From: Nocardioides sp. zg-1228 | GTDB lineage: Bacteria; Actinomycetota; Actinomycetes; Propionibacteriales; Nocardioidaceae | Assembly: GCF_017086465.1 (NCBI RefSeq) | Contig: NZ_CP070961.1 | Span: 3,720,001-3,784,000 of the forward strand | Length of the DNA: 64,000 bases | Direction of reading: 5' to 3' | In this document: positions 9,064 through 17,169 of the stretch, piece by piece | Numbering within the stretch: position 1 is the first letter of the stretch | How the letters are laid out: every line of letters starts with the position of its first letter | Made by a program: the position numbers and the translations under genes | The notes under the pieces: model-generated | The model's input: only the letters and a program-made list of their open reading frames with translations | The model's database searches: none | What the model was told of the DNA's origin: nothing

Positions 9064-9726
9064 TCAGCGCTGGCCGACCAGGCCGTGCTCGTGCGCGAAC
9101 ACCACGATCTGCACCCGGTCGCGCAGCGCCAGCTTGCGCAGCACCGAGCCGACGTGGGTCTTGACCGTCGACTCCGAGGCGAAGATCTCCGCGGCGATCT
9201 CGGTGTTGGACAAGCCACGTGCCACGGCCGCGAAGACCTCGCGCTCCTTCCCGGTCAGGGCCAGGTAGGCCGCCGGCGCCGGCGCCCGGGCGACGAACTG
9301 ACCCTGCAGGAGCAGGGACAGGTCGGCGGGTGCGAGCACCGCGTTGCCGGCGTGGACCGTGCGGATCGCGTCGCGCAGCATCAGCGGGGTCGTGTCCTTG
9401 AGCAGGAAGCCGCTGGCGCCGTAGCGGATCGCCGTCGCCGCGCGGTCGTCGAGGTTGAAGGTCGTCAGCACCACCACCCGCAGCGGGCGCTCGCGCCGCG
9501 ACACCCGGTCGGGCGCGCACAGCTGGCGGGTCGCCTCGACGCCGTCCATCTCCGGCATCCGGATGTCCATCAGCACCACGTCGGGCTGGAGCTCGTCGCA
9601 GACCGCGACGGCCTCGAAGCCGTCGCCGGCGACGCCGACGACCTCCATGCCGTCCTGGGCGTCGATGATCGTGCGCACGCCCTCGCGGAAGAGCTCCTGG
9701 TCGTCGACCAGCACGACCCGGATCAC
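9064..9726 (-). CDS. NarL/LuxR-family response regulator
   Basis: A 220-residue DNA-binding response regulator. The receiver domain spans about residues 2-120 with acidic pocket VDDQ (Asp8-Asp9), phosphoacceptor Asp54 in VVLMDIRMPEMDG, the conserved Thr in VVVLTTFN and Lys in FLLKDTTP. A LuxR HTH follows: LTGKEREVFAAVARGLSNTEIAAEIFASESTVKTHV. The GTG start overlaps the stop of the upstream kinase (GTGA), so the two form a cognate pair. Targets are unknown. The regulator lies downstream of the vanX-alr-ddl cassette but belongs to the NarL family, unlike VanR. Confidence 0.92.
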   Translation of the reverse strand: MIRVVLVDDQELFREGVRTIIDAQDGMEVVGVAGDGFEAVAVCDELQPDVVLMDIRMPEMDGVEATRQLCAPDRVSRRERPLRVVVLTTFNLDDRAATAIRYGASGFLLKDTTPLMLRDAIRTVHAGNAVLAPADLSLLLQGQFVARAPAPAAYLALTGKEREVFAAVARGLSNTEIAAEIFASESTVKTHVGSVLRKLALRDRVQIVVFAHEHGLVGQR

Positions 9727-11039
9727 GTCGTGACCCGCACGGGCAGCCACGCCGTCGCGGTGAACGTCTGCCCGCCCGCCTCGTCGCGTCGGCGTACGTC
9801 GAGCCGGCCGCCGACCGCCTCCAGCCGGCGCCGCATGCCGTCGACGCCCTGGCCGGCCGCCTGACCCGGGACCGCGACGGGCGGGGCGTCCGGGGCCGCG
9901 GTGCGGATCGGCTGGGTGGCGTCGGAGGCGGCGGGGTCCACGACGTTGCGGACCTCGAGACGCAGCTCGCCCTCCCAGTGCCGCTCCACCGTCACCGGGC
10001 TGTCGCGGCGGCCGTGCCTGATCGCGTTGGTCAGCATCTCCTGCAGGACGCGGTAGGCGACGGTCTCGAGCTCGGGCGGCAGCGGCTGCGGTCGGCCGAC
10101 GACGCTCGAGACGACCGCGTGCCCGCTGGAACGGACGTTGTCGACCAGGCTGTCGAGGCTCGCGCTGCCCGTCGGCGCGGTGGCACCCTGGGTGGTGGTC
10201 AGCACCTGCCTGACGTCCTGCAGCGACGTGCGCGCCGACGTGGCGATGGTCGCCATCGTCTGCTTCAGCCGCTCGGTGTCGGCGTCCTCGAGGTACTGCG
10301 CCGACTCGGCCTGGGCGAGGATCACCGCGAGCGAGTGGCCCACCACGTCGTGCACGTCGCGGGCCAGGCGGGCCTGCTCCTCGCGCAGCCGGGCGATCTC
10401 GCGGGCCTGCTCGGACTCGCGGTGCGCCCGGGCCGCGTCCTCCTCGGCGGCGACCTGCGAGAGCTCCGACGTCCTGGCCCGGGACATGAACCGCAGCGCC
10501 AGCCCGGCGAGCCACGGGGCACCGAGCACCAACATCCCGGTCACCGCCGCGCCGATCTGCCAGGTGTCGCCGTAGGAGTAGGCCTCCGAGACGATCGTCC
10601 CGAGGCCGACCTGGTCGACCAGTCCCGAGAGCTGGGGTGCCGCGATCAGCACGAAGACGATCAGCCCTGCAGCGGGGATCGAGAGAGCGCTGAGCCAGAC
10701 CGTCGGGAGCGACCCCCAGCGCGCGGTGCCGAAGGCCACGACCGCGATGGCGAGCTGGGCGAGCATCACATCGGTGCCGGTGAGCAGCTGGAGACCGCAG
10801 AGCCCCCAGACCAGCAGCAACGCGATCGCCGGCGCGCGCCGGCACAGGCCCGCGGCGACGGCCATGCCGACGGCGATCAGGAGCAGCCTCCGGGGCGGTG
10901 AGAACTGGGGCGGGGAGAGGAGGTGCTCGGCGGTCGTCGCCTCGACCAGGCCGAGGACCAGCACGGCCGCGCCGATCGCGATGTCCGGCGCCCAGTCCCG
11001 CAGCCGATCGGCGACGGGCGGGCTCGGCGGGCCGCTCAT
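9723..11039 (-). CDS. Sensor histidine kinase (HisKA_3 / NarL-system type)
   Basis: A 438-residue membrane sensor kinase. About five or six transmembrane segments occupy residues ~18-185 with little extracytoplasmic sequence, so it probably senses through the membrane. Residues ~190-225 look coiled-coil. The HisKA_3 dimerisation helix has phospho-accepting His230 in LARDVHDVVGHSLAVILAQAESAQYL. The ATPase domain has the N-box LQEMLTNAIRHGRRD and a G-box GVDGMRRRLEAVGG. Its stop overlaps the response regulator start. A 136-bp gap separates it from ddl upstream, so co-transcription with that cassette is possible but not shown. Confidence 0.91.
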   Translation of the reverse strand: MSGPPSPPVADRLRDWAPDIAIGAAVLVLGLVEATTAEHLLSPPQFSPPRRLLLIAVGMAVAAGLCRRAPAIALLLVWGLCGLQLLTGTDVMLAQLAIAVVAFGTARWGSLPTVWLSALSIPAAGLIVFVLIAAPQLSGLVDQVGLGTIVSEAYSYGDTWQIGAAVTGMLVLGAPWLAGLALRFMSRARTSELSQVAAEEDAARAHRESEQAREIARLREEQARLARDVHDVVGHSLAVILAQAESAQYLEDADTERLKQTMATIATSARTSLQDVRQVLTTTQGATAPTGSASLDSLVDNVRSSGHAVVSSVVGRPQPLPPELETVAYRVLQEMLTNAIRHGRRDSPVTVERHWEGELRLEVRNVVDPAASDATQPIRTAAPDAPPVAVPGQAAGQGVDGMRRRLEAVGGRLDVRRRDEAGGQTFTATAWLPVRVTT

Positions 11040-11175
11040 GGCACCACTGCGCCGGGCACGGTCCGCCGCGACGTCGGCGGCACCGGGGTGAGCGCGGCGA
11101 TGGCGGGTCCTCCTGGCAGGTGACTGGGCGGCTGACTGGGCGCGTGACGGCGCAATCGAACCATGCCGGGGACGG

Positions 11176-12153
11176 TCACGACACGGCTCGCCCCGGGAGC
11201 ACGTCGCGGACGAGGCGGTCGAGCAGGTCGGCGTACGACATCCCGGCTGCGGCGAACATCCGCGGCACCTGCGACTGCTCGGTGAAGCCGGGCATGGTGT
11301 TGACCTCGTTGAGCACCGGGCCGTCGCCGGTCACGAAGCAGTCGACCCTCGCCACTCCGGCGCAGCCGAGGGCGTCGTAGACCGCGAGGGCGGCCTCCTC
11401 GAGGGCGCAACGCTCGGCGTCCGACAGCGCGGCGGGGACGCGGAAGTCGGCACCGCCGGCGTACTTCGCCTCGTAGTCGAACCAACCGTCGACCACGACC
11501 TCCAAGGCCGGCGACACCACGCGGGTGCCGTCGGGCCCGCCGAGGACGGCGACGTCGACCTCCCGGCCCGCGACGACGTCCTCGACGAGCACGCGGTCGT
11601 CGAGGGCGAGCGCCGCAGCGAGCGCGTCGGCCAGCCGGGACGGGTCGCCGACCAGGCTCACGCCGTGGCTCGAGCCGGCCGCGACGGGCTTGACGACGAC
11701 CGGGTGGGTCCACGCGTACGACGTGGCGGTGGCCGCGGTGAGCAGCACGCCGGGGGCGGTCGCGATGCCGAGCGCCCCGGCGACGAGCTTGGTCGCCCAC
11801 TTGTCCATCGCCAGCGCCCCGGCCCCGACGCCGGAGCCGACGTAGGCGACCCCGGCGAGCTCGCAGAGCGCGGCGAGCGAGCCGTCCTCGCCGCGCGGGC
11901 CGTGCACCACGGGCAGCACGGCGGCGCAGGACTGCAGCACTGTCACGGCCTCGCCGAGGCCGAGGGCCCGATCGCCGCTGGCCCAGCGCCCGTCGCGTGC
12001 GATGGTCAGCCGGACGACGTCGTAGGCCGTCGGGTCGAGGGCGGCGGCGACCGCGGCGGCGGAGGCGAGGGAGACCTCGTGCTCGCAGCTCTGGCCGCCG
12101 CCGACGACGGCGACCCGGGTGCGGGCGCCCTGCGAGGTGGCGGGGGTGGTCAC
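11176..12153 (-). CDS. ddl: D-alanine--D-alanine ligase family protein
   Basis: An ATP-grasp ligase of 325 residues. It carries SCEHEVSLASA (Glu24/26, first D-Ala site), GALAMDKWATK, the glycine-rich loop PVAAGSSHGVSLV (Ser161-Ser162), an omega-loop GWFDYEAKYAGG with Tyr227, and the metal and substrate end motif VLNEVNTMPGFTEQS. A Tyr in the omega loop is the D-Ala-D-Ala fingerprint; D-Ala-D-Lac ligases usually have His there. The GTG start overlaps the alr stop (GTGA). Actinobacteria normally carry another ddl in the murein cluster, so this is likely a second, cassette-borne copy. Exact second substrate (D-Ala versus D-Ser) is not settled by sequence alone. Confidence 0.88.
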   Translation of the reverse strand: MTTPATSQGARTRVAVVGGGQSCEHEVSLASAAAVAAALDPTAYDVVRLTIARDGRWASGDRALGLGEAVTVLQSCAAVLPVVHGPRGEDGSLAALCELAGVAYVGSGVGAGALAMDKWATKLVAGALGIATAPGVLLTAATATSYAWTHPVVVKPVAAGSSHGVSLVGDPSRLADALAAALALDDRVLVEDVVAGREVDVAVLGGPDGTRVVSPALEVVVDGWFDYEAKYAGGADFRVPAALSDAERCALEEAALAVYDALGCAGVARVDCFVTGDGPVLNEVNTMPGFTEQSQVPRMFAAAGMSYADLLDRLVRDVLPGRAVS

Positions 12154-13340
12154 GGGATGCTCCTGAGTCGGGGTGAGGAGGAGTGCGCGGCAGGGCCGGC
12201 GGGGCGGACGCTGCGGCGCACGCGGGGACCGATCCCGGTGACGATCTCGTGCGGGAGGGTGTCGGCCCAGCGGGCCCAGTCGCCGACGGTCGGCTCGCCG
12301 GCGGCGCCGGGGCCCAGCACGGTGGCGGTGTCGCCGGGCTCGGCGTGGTCGTCGCCGAGGTCGACGACGACCTGGTCCATCGAGATCCGCCCGACGACGG
12401 GTCGCCGACGCCCGCGCAGCAGCACCTCCGCCCGACCGGAGGCTGCGCGCGGCAGCCCGTCGGCGTAGCCGAGCGGCAGCAGCGCCAGGTGGGTCGCCGC
12501 GGGCGCGATCCAGCTGTGCCCGTAGCCGACGCCCGCGCCGGCGCGGACGCGACGGACGCCGACCACCGGCGCGGTGAGGGTCAGCCCCGAGCGCAGGAGG
12601 GTGGTGCCGGTGGGGTCGATGCCGACGAGGCCGGCGCCGACGCGGACCGTCGTGTGGTGGCTGCGGACGTCCAGCAGGGTCGCCGCCGTGGCCGCGAGGT
12701 GGCGGCGGGCGGGGCGGAGCCCGGCGCCCCGGGCCGTCTCCACCCCCCACGCGAAGCGCCGCCGGCCCAGCGCGTTGCACGCGTCGGCCGGGTCGTCGGC
12801 GCAGCCGAGGTGTCCCATCACCCCGACCACGCGGACGAGTCCCGCCCGCTCCGCCCGGCGGGCCGCACGGCACAGGTCGGGCCACGCCGACGGCTCCGCA
12901 CCGTCGCGGGCCATGCCGGTGTCGAGGTGCAGGTGGATGCGGGCCGAGCGCTGGTGCGGCCCGGACCGCTGGGCGAGGACGACGGCGTCGAGGTGCTCGC
13001 GCGAGGGCACGGCGAGCTCGACCTCACCGGCCAGCGCGTCGGCGTACGCGGCGTCGACCGGGTTGAGCCAGCTGAGGACGGGCGCGGTCAGGCCGGCCGT
13101 ACGCAGGGCGAGCGCCTCCTCGATGCTGGTGACACCGAGCGAGGTCGCCCCGTGCGCCAGCGCCGTGCGGGCCACATCGGCCCCGCCGTGTCCGAAGCCG
13201 TCGGCCTTCACCACCGCCATCACCTCGGCCGCGGTGCGCGAGGCGATCAGGCGGGTGTTGGCGGCGACGGCCGACAGGTCGACGTCCAGGGTGGGCGCTG
13301 CGCCGGGGACCGCGGTGGGCGCCACGGCCAGCGCGCTCAC
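12150..13340 (-). CDS. alr: Alanine racemase family protein
   Basis: A 396-residue fold-type III PLP racemase giving D-Ala for peptidoglycan precursors. The PLP lysine is Lys45 in VMAVVKADGFGHG (usually VKADAYGHG), Arg145 is in HLHLDTGMARDG, and the second-subunit catalytic Tyr273 is in AGVGYGHSWIA. The usual MTHFA motif reads MGHLGCADDP, a small departure. RISMDQVVVDLG and ADTLPHEIVTGIGPRV complete the C-terminal beta domain. GTG at 13340 is chosen because it overlaps the upstream dipeptidase stop (GTGA). Linked between a VanX-like enzyme and a ligase, it could serve as an Ala or Ser racemase; Ala is the default. Confidence 0.87.
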   Translation of the reverse strand: MSALAVAPTAVPGAAPTLDVDLSAVAANTRLIASRTAAEVMAVVKADGFGHGGADVARTALAHGATSLGVTSIEEALALRTAGLTAPVLSWLNPVDAAYADALAGEVELAVPSREHLDAVVLAQRSGPHQRSARIHLHLDTGMARDGAEPSAWPDLCRAARRAERAGLVRVVGVMGHLGCADDPADACNALGRRRFAWGVETARGAGLRPARRHLAATAATLLDVRSHHTTVRVGAGLVGIDPTGTTLLRSGLTLTAPVVGVRRVRAGAGVGYGHSWIAPAATHLALLPLGYADGLPRAASGRAEVLLRGRRRPVVGRISMDQVVVDLGDDHAEPGDTATVLGPGAAGEPTVGDWARWADTLPHEIVTGIGPRVRRSVRPAGPAAHSSSPRLRSIP

Positions 13341-13966
13341 GCGGCTGCCCCGTCGCCGACGCGGGCCGGGCCGTAGGTCGCGGCACCCGCGCCGGTGACG
13401 AGCGCCCAGTAGCGGTCGCCGAAGCTCCAGTGCCACCACTCGGTGGGGTAGTTGACCAGTCCGGCGCCGCCGAGCACGCGCGCCAGCAGGTCGCGGTGCG
13501 CGCGGGCGTCGGCCCCGATGCCGGCCGCGGCGAAGTAGCAGGCGCCGTCGGACTGCTCCGGCGTCGCGTCGATGGGCGTGCCGAGGTCGAGGTCGTCGCC
13601 GCAGGCGTCGACCAGTGTCAGGTCCACCGCCGCGCCGGCCACGTGCGGCGCGACGTCCACCGGCGCGACGAAGCGGCTGGTGAGCCGCCGCACCTCGTCG
13701 GGGCCGGCCTCCGGATGGGCGGCGCGGACCTCCGTGGCGTAGGCGGCGACGATCGAGCGCTGGTCGGCCACCGACCGGTGTCCCTCGACGACCCGGATCG
13801 CGATGCCGGGCGGCAGGTCGCGCCGGGCGTGGGCCAGCCGGTCGGCCAAGCCGCGCCTGACCCGCGCCCGGGCCGGCCCGAACGACGCGTCGAGGCGGAC
13901 CAGGGGCTCACCGGACTCACGCACGGGCACGGCGGCGACACGGGGGTCGGACAGGAGGATCACCAT
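13337..13966 (-). CDS. D-Ala-D-Ala dipeptidase (VanX-like, M15D)
   Basis: A ~209-residue zinc peptidase of family M15. The metal and catalytic residues match VanX: His108 and Asp115 in VAPHVAGAAVDLTLVD, and Glu176 and His179 in YPTEWWHWSFGDRYWAL, with Arg64 in EGHRSV. VanX enzymes hydrolyse free D-Ala-D-Ala in the cytosol, and there is no signal peptide here. Start assignment is soft: the ATG at 13966 gives a VanX-like length, with GTG codons just upstream. It is the first gene of a GTGA-overlapped cassette with alr and ddl. Alternatives are dipeptide salvage or turnover rather than resistance. Confidence 0.85.
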   Translation of the reverse strand: MVILLSDPRVAAVPVRESGEPLVRLDASFGPARARVRRGLADRLAHARRDLPPGIAIRVVEGHRSVADQRSIVAAYATEVRAAHPEAGPDEVRRLTSRFVAPVDVAPHVAGAAVDLTLVDACGDDLDLGTPIDATPEQSDGACYFAAAGIGADARAHRDLLARVLGGAGLVNYPTEWWHWSFGDRYWALVTGAGAATYGPARVGDGAAA

Positions 13967-14090
13967 GACGACCACGTTCGCGGTCACGCCGGTCCCCCCG
14001 CCTCCACCTGAGGTGCCGGGCTGCTGTCCTCGAGGACCGGGAAGGTCCGGGGCCACCGGTCGACGCGGGCCTCGGCGTGACCGGCGACCG

Positions 14091-14096
14091 TAGACT
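14091..14096 (+). promoter_or_regulatory. -10 element TAGACT (leaderless)
   Basis: TAGACT ends 6 nt before the ATG of the DUF1992 gene and there is no Shine-Dalgarno sequence, the arrangement expected for a leaderless actinobacterial transcript. Confidence 0.6.
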
Positions 14097-14102
14097 CGAC
14101 GC

Positions 14103-14666
14103 ATGTCCGAGAACGACGACTTCGACGTCGCGGACCCCGGGTCGAGACGCCGCGAGCGCGAGCGCGACGACCGCACGGGGCGCTCGGCCTCCGCCGCCCG
14201 GATCGCGCAGCAGTCGACGTGGGTCGACCTGCAGGTGCGCCAGGCGATGGAGCGCGGCGAGTTCGACGACCTGCCGGGCACGGGCAAGCCGATCGAGGAC
14301 CTCGGCGGCGAGCACGACCCCGACTGGTGGGTCAAGAAGCTCGTCGAGCGCGAGAGCATCGCGCTCCTCCCGCCGGCCCTGGCGCTGCGCAAGGAGGACG
14401 CCGGGCTCGACGCACGCCTCGACGCGATCTCGATCGAGCGGGAGGTACGACGTGAGCTCGACGACTTCAACCGCCGCGTCGTGGAGACCCGCCGTCAGCT
14501 GCAGGGCGGTCCACCGGTGATCACCGCCGTGCGCGACGTCGACGCGGAGGTCGAGGCGTGGGGTGAGCGCCGGACGTCCCGCATCGAGGCGCAGCGGGCC
14601 GCGGCCCGTGCTGCCGCGCCGCCGCCGCGGAAGCGGTCGTGGTGGCGCCGCCGGCGCACCCGCTGA
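14103..14666 (+). CDS. DUF1992 domain protein (DnaJ-C28 homology domain)
   Basis: A 187-residue soluble, highly charged protein with the DUF1992 domain at about residues 35-110: VDLQVRQAMERGEFDDLPGTGKPIEDLGG followed by DPDWWVKKLVERESIALLPPALALRKE. This domain is shared with animal DNAJC28 and occurs alone in many bacteria; its function is not known. The C-terminus is a strongly basic tail ending RSWWRRRRTR, which could contact nucleic acid or membrane. It is divergent from the vanX-alr-ddl cassette and probably monocistronic. Confidence 0.85.
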   Translation: MSENDDFDVADPGSRRRERERDDRTGRSASAARIAQQSTWVDLQVRQAMERGEFDDLPGTGKPIEDLGGEHDPDWWVKKLVERESIALLPPALALRKEDAGLDARLDAISIEREVRRELDDFNRRVVETRRQLQGGPPVITAVRDVDAEVEAWGERRTSRIEAQRAAARAAAPPPRKRSWWRRRRTR

Positions 14667-14793
14667 CCGTCGTCGCTGGGCCTGCGACCGGGGTCGGAGA
14701 CCGGCTGGATGCCGCACACGTAGGAGTCGAGGAGGATCCGCGCCCTGCCCGACAGCGAGACATGGGTCATATCGGGCTGCTCCGGCGCAGCGG

Positions 14794-14799
14794 TAGTTT
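14794..14799 (+). promoter_or_regulatory. -10 element TAGTTT (leaderless)
   Basis: TAGTTT lies 6 nt before the ATG at 14806, with no ribosome binding site, as for a leaderless mRNA covering the two lyase genes. Confidence 0.55.
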
Positions 14800-14805
14800 G
14801 CGCCC

Positions 14806-15891
14806 ATGACCCGCCCCGCCAAGGACTTCTTCGCCCCGCTCGCCGTCGGCGCGCCCGCGCCGCCGCGCGAGATCCCCGCCCGGCCGAGCCGCGCAATCCA
14901 CTTCTTCGACCCGGGCAACGAGAAGATGGCCGCCAAGGTGCCCGGCATGGTCGGCACGGTCGACGTGCTGCTCGGCAACCTCGAGGACGCCGTCAAGGCG
15001 GAGAACAAGGAGAAGTCGCGCCGGGGACTGGTCGACATCGCCCGGGCGACCGACTTCGGGCCCACCCAGCTGTGGACGCGGATCAACTCGCTCGACAGCC
15101 CCTGGGTGCTCGACGACCTGACCACCCTCGTGCCCGCGATCGGCGACAAGCTCGACGTCATCATGGTGCCGAAGGTCCAGGGCGCCGAGGACATCCACTA
15201 CGTCGACCGGCTGCTCGCCCAGCTCGAGGCGAAGGCCGGGCTCGACCGCCCGATCCTCGTCCACGCGATCCTCGAGACCGCGCGCGGTGTGGCGAACATC
15301 GAGGAGATCTGCGGCGCCAGCCCGCGGATGCAGGGCCTGTCCCTGGGGCCGGCCGACCTCGCCGCCGACCGCCGGATGAAGACCACCCGCGTCGGCGGCG
15401 GTCACCCGGGCTACCTCGTGCGCCAGGACGCCCCGCGCGACGCGGACGGCAAGGCGCAGCACGACGCCGAGCGGGCGACGTACCAGCAGGACCTGTGGCA
15501 CTACACGATCGCCCGGATGGTCGACGCGTGCGCGATGCACGGGATCTACCCCTACTACGGGCCGTTCGGCGACATCGCGGACACGGTCGGCTGCGAGGAC
15601 CAGTTCCGCAACGCGTTCCTCCTCGGCTGCGTCGGCGCCTGGAGCCTGCACCCGGCGCAGATCGCGATCGCCCACCGCGTCTTCTCCCCCAGCGTCGAGG
15701 ACGTGGCGCACGCGCGGCGCGTCATCGCCGCGATGGGCGACGGCACCGGGGCGGTGATGATCGACGGCAAGATGGAGGACGACGCCTCGGTGAAGCAGTG
15801 CCAGGTCATGGTCGCCCTCGCCGAGGAGCTGGCCGCGATCGACCCGGAGCTGAGGAAGCAGTACGACGCGATCGTGGTCGAGGAGGCCTGA
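14806..15891 (+). CDS. HpcH/HpaI aldolase/citrate lyase family protein (malyl-CoA lyase-like)
   Basis: A 361-residue CitE/HpcH-fold TIM-barrel lyase. It shows [17 protein letters not shown] near the N-terminus, [15 protein letters not shown] (acidic metal-binding region), [31 protein letters not shown] (metal Glu), and a C-terminal [18 protein letters not shown]. These match (S)-malyl-CoA / beta-methylmalyl-CoA lyases, which split malyl-CoA into glyoxylate and acetyl-CoA or methylmalyl-CoA into glyoxylate and propionyl-CoA. It has a long insert (about residues 190-240) relative to CitE. One nucleotide separates it from the second lyase-fold gene, so they are one operon. Precise substrate is inference. 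Confidence 0.85.
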   Translation: MTRPAKDFFAPLAVGAPAPPREIPARPSRAIHFFDPGNEKMAAKVPGMVGTVDVLLGNLEDAVKAENKEKSRRGLVDIARATDFGPTQLWTRINSLDSPWVLDDLTTLVPAIGDKLDVIMVPKVQGAEDIHYVDRLLAQLEAKAGLDRPILVHAILETARGVANIEEICGASPRMQGLSLGPADLAADRRMKTTRVGGGHPGYLVRQDAPRDADGKAQHDAERATYQQDLWHYTIARMVDACAMHGIYPYYGPFGDIADTVGCEDQFRNAFLLGCVGAWSLHPAQIAIAHRVFSPSVEDVAHARRVIAAMGDGTGAVMIDGKMEDDASVKQCQVMVALAEELAAIDPELRKQYDAIVVEEA

Positions 15892-15892
15892 G

Positions 15893-16762
15893 ATGACTGA
15901 CTTCACCCCCCTGCGCAGCGTCCTCTACATGCCCAGCTCCAACCAGCGGGCGCTCGAGAAGGCGCGGACGATCCCCTGCGACGGCCTGATCCTCGACCTG
16001 GAGGACGCCGTCTCGCCCGACGCCAAGGAGTCGGCCCGGGAGGCCGCCGCCGCGGCCGCCGCCAGTGGCGACTACGGCCGGCGCACCGTCACCATCCGCG
16101 TCAACGCGATCGGCACCCAGTGGCACGACGCCGACCTCGCCGCGGCCAGCCAGGCCGGACCCGACGCGATCGTCGTCCCCAAGGTGGAGAGCGCCGAGGA
16201 GGTGGCCCGGCTGGTGGCCGCGATGGAGAAGGCCGGCGCGCCCGACCACACCCGGCTGTGGGCGATGGTCGAGACGCCCGTCGCGATCCTCGACGCGCTC
16301 GCGATCGCCCGGTCCTCCGAGCGCCTCGGCGCCTTCGTGATCGGCACCAACGACCTCGTCAAGGAGCTCTACGCCGAGCACGTCCCCGGCCGCGCCCCGA
16401 TCCTGCCCAGCCTGCACACGGCGCTGCTGGCCGGACGGGCCGCGGGCATCGCGGTGCTCGACGGCGTCTACAACGACGTCAAGGACGCCGACGGCTTCCT
16501 CGCCGAGTGCGAGCAGGGGCGACAGATGGGCTTCGACGGCAAGACGCTCGTCCACCCCGGGCAGGTCGAGGGGGCCAACCGCGCCTTCGCACCCAGCCCC
16601 GCGGCCGTCGAGGACGCGCGCGAGCTGATCGCCGCGTTCGAGGCGGGCGCCGGCGCCGGCGTGGTGACCCTCAACGGCCGGATGATCGAGAACCTCCACG
16701 TCGAGTCGGCCCGCCGGACGCTGTCGATCCACGAGGCCATCGAGGCGATCGGCACCGAGTGA
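15893..16762 (+). CDS. CoA ester lyase (CitE / malyl-CoA thioesterase-like)
   Basis: A 289-residue CitE-like protein with LRSVLYMPSSNQRALEKARTIPCDGLILDLEDAVSPDAKE (acyl-CoA contact and metal Asp), TIRVNAIGTQW, DAIVVPKVESAEEV, MVETPVAILDAL (metal Glu) and GFDGKTLVHPGQVEGANRAFAPS. It is the shorter partner of the preceding lyase; in known pairs the large protein is malyl-CoA lyase and the small one an (S)-malyl-CoA thioesterase or citramalyl-CoA lyase. Together they would interconvert malate, malyl-CoA, glyoxylate and acetyl-CoA. No other assimilation-pathway genes are adjacent. Confidence 0.86.
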   Translation: MTDFTPLRSVLYMPSSNQRALEKARTIPCDGLILDLEDAVSPDAKESAREAAAAAAASGDYGRRTVTIRVNAIGTQWHDADLAAASQAGPDAIVVPKVESAEEVARLVAAMEKAGAPDHTRLWAMVETPVAILDALAIARSSERLGAFVIGTNDLVKELYAEHVPGRAPILPSLHTALLAGRAAGIAVLDGVYNDVKDADGFLAECEQGRQMGFDGKTLVHPGQVEGANRAFAPSPAAVEDARELIAAFEAGAGAGVVTLNGRMIENLHVESARRTLSIHEAIEAIGTE

Positions 16763-16903
16763 GGGCGGTCACCACAGGATGGACAGGGTCTTGACATCGC
16801 CTCACCCGCAGGGATGAGCGGAATTGTCGAACGTGCTGCGGACCCGCAAGAGTGTCGGCGCCCTGCCCACCGTGGGCCGGCCGCAACACCTAGGAGGCAC
16901 CCC

Positions 16904-17047
16904 ATGATTGTCCTCGGACTGATCCTTCTCATCCTCGGGCTCCTGCTCCCCCAGAGCATCCTGACCACGCTCGGCATCATCTTGATCGTGGTCGGCCTGG
17001 TGCTGAACTTCGTGCCGATCGGCGGCTCCAGCCGACGGGTCTGGTAG
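16904..17047 (+). CDS. DUF6131-like micro membrane protein
   Basis: A 47-residue, almost entirely hydrophobic protein: MIVLGLILLILGLLL, a turn at PQSI, then ILTTLGIILIVVGLVLNFV and a short basic tail. Two membrane helices are expected. The pattern matches the small DUF6131 proteins common in actinobacteria, whose function is unknown. The ATG at 16904 has an ideal AGGAGG 6 nt upstream. A TTGACA box at 16791-16796 may belong to its promoter. A strong terminator hairpin follows, so the gene is probably a monocistronic, well-expressed unit. Confidence 0.8.
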   Translation: MIVLGLILLILGLLLPQSILTTLGIILIVVGLVLNFVPIGGSSRRVW

Positions 17048-17064
17048 CACTCCGCCACCCCGCG

Positions 17065-17097
17065 AGGACCCCGTACACCCCTGGTGTGCGGGGTCCT
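17065..17097 (+). terminator. Hairpin terminator after the micro membrane protein gene
   Basis: Arms 17065-17079 (AGGACCCCGTACACC) and 17083-17097 form a 15-bp stem with one G-U pair and a 3-nt loop. There is no U-tract, as is common for actinobacterial terminators. Confidence 0.8.
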
Positions 17098-17169
17098 GCC
17101 GCGTCTCGGGCTGCTCCGCCCGCCCGCTCGTGCGTACGGCGGACGTCGCCCGCGTCCGAACGGGTGGGC

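Noticed and set aside
9064-11039. VanRS two-component system for the vanX-alr-ddl cassette
   Set aside because: The regulator is NarL/LuxR-type with a HisKA_3 kinase, whereas VanR is OmpR-type; a 136-bp gap separates it from the cassette.
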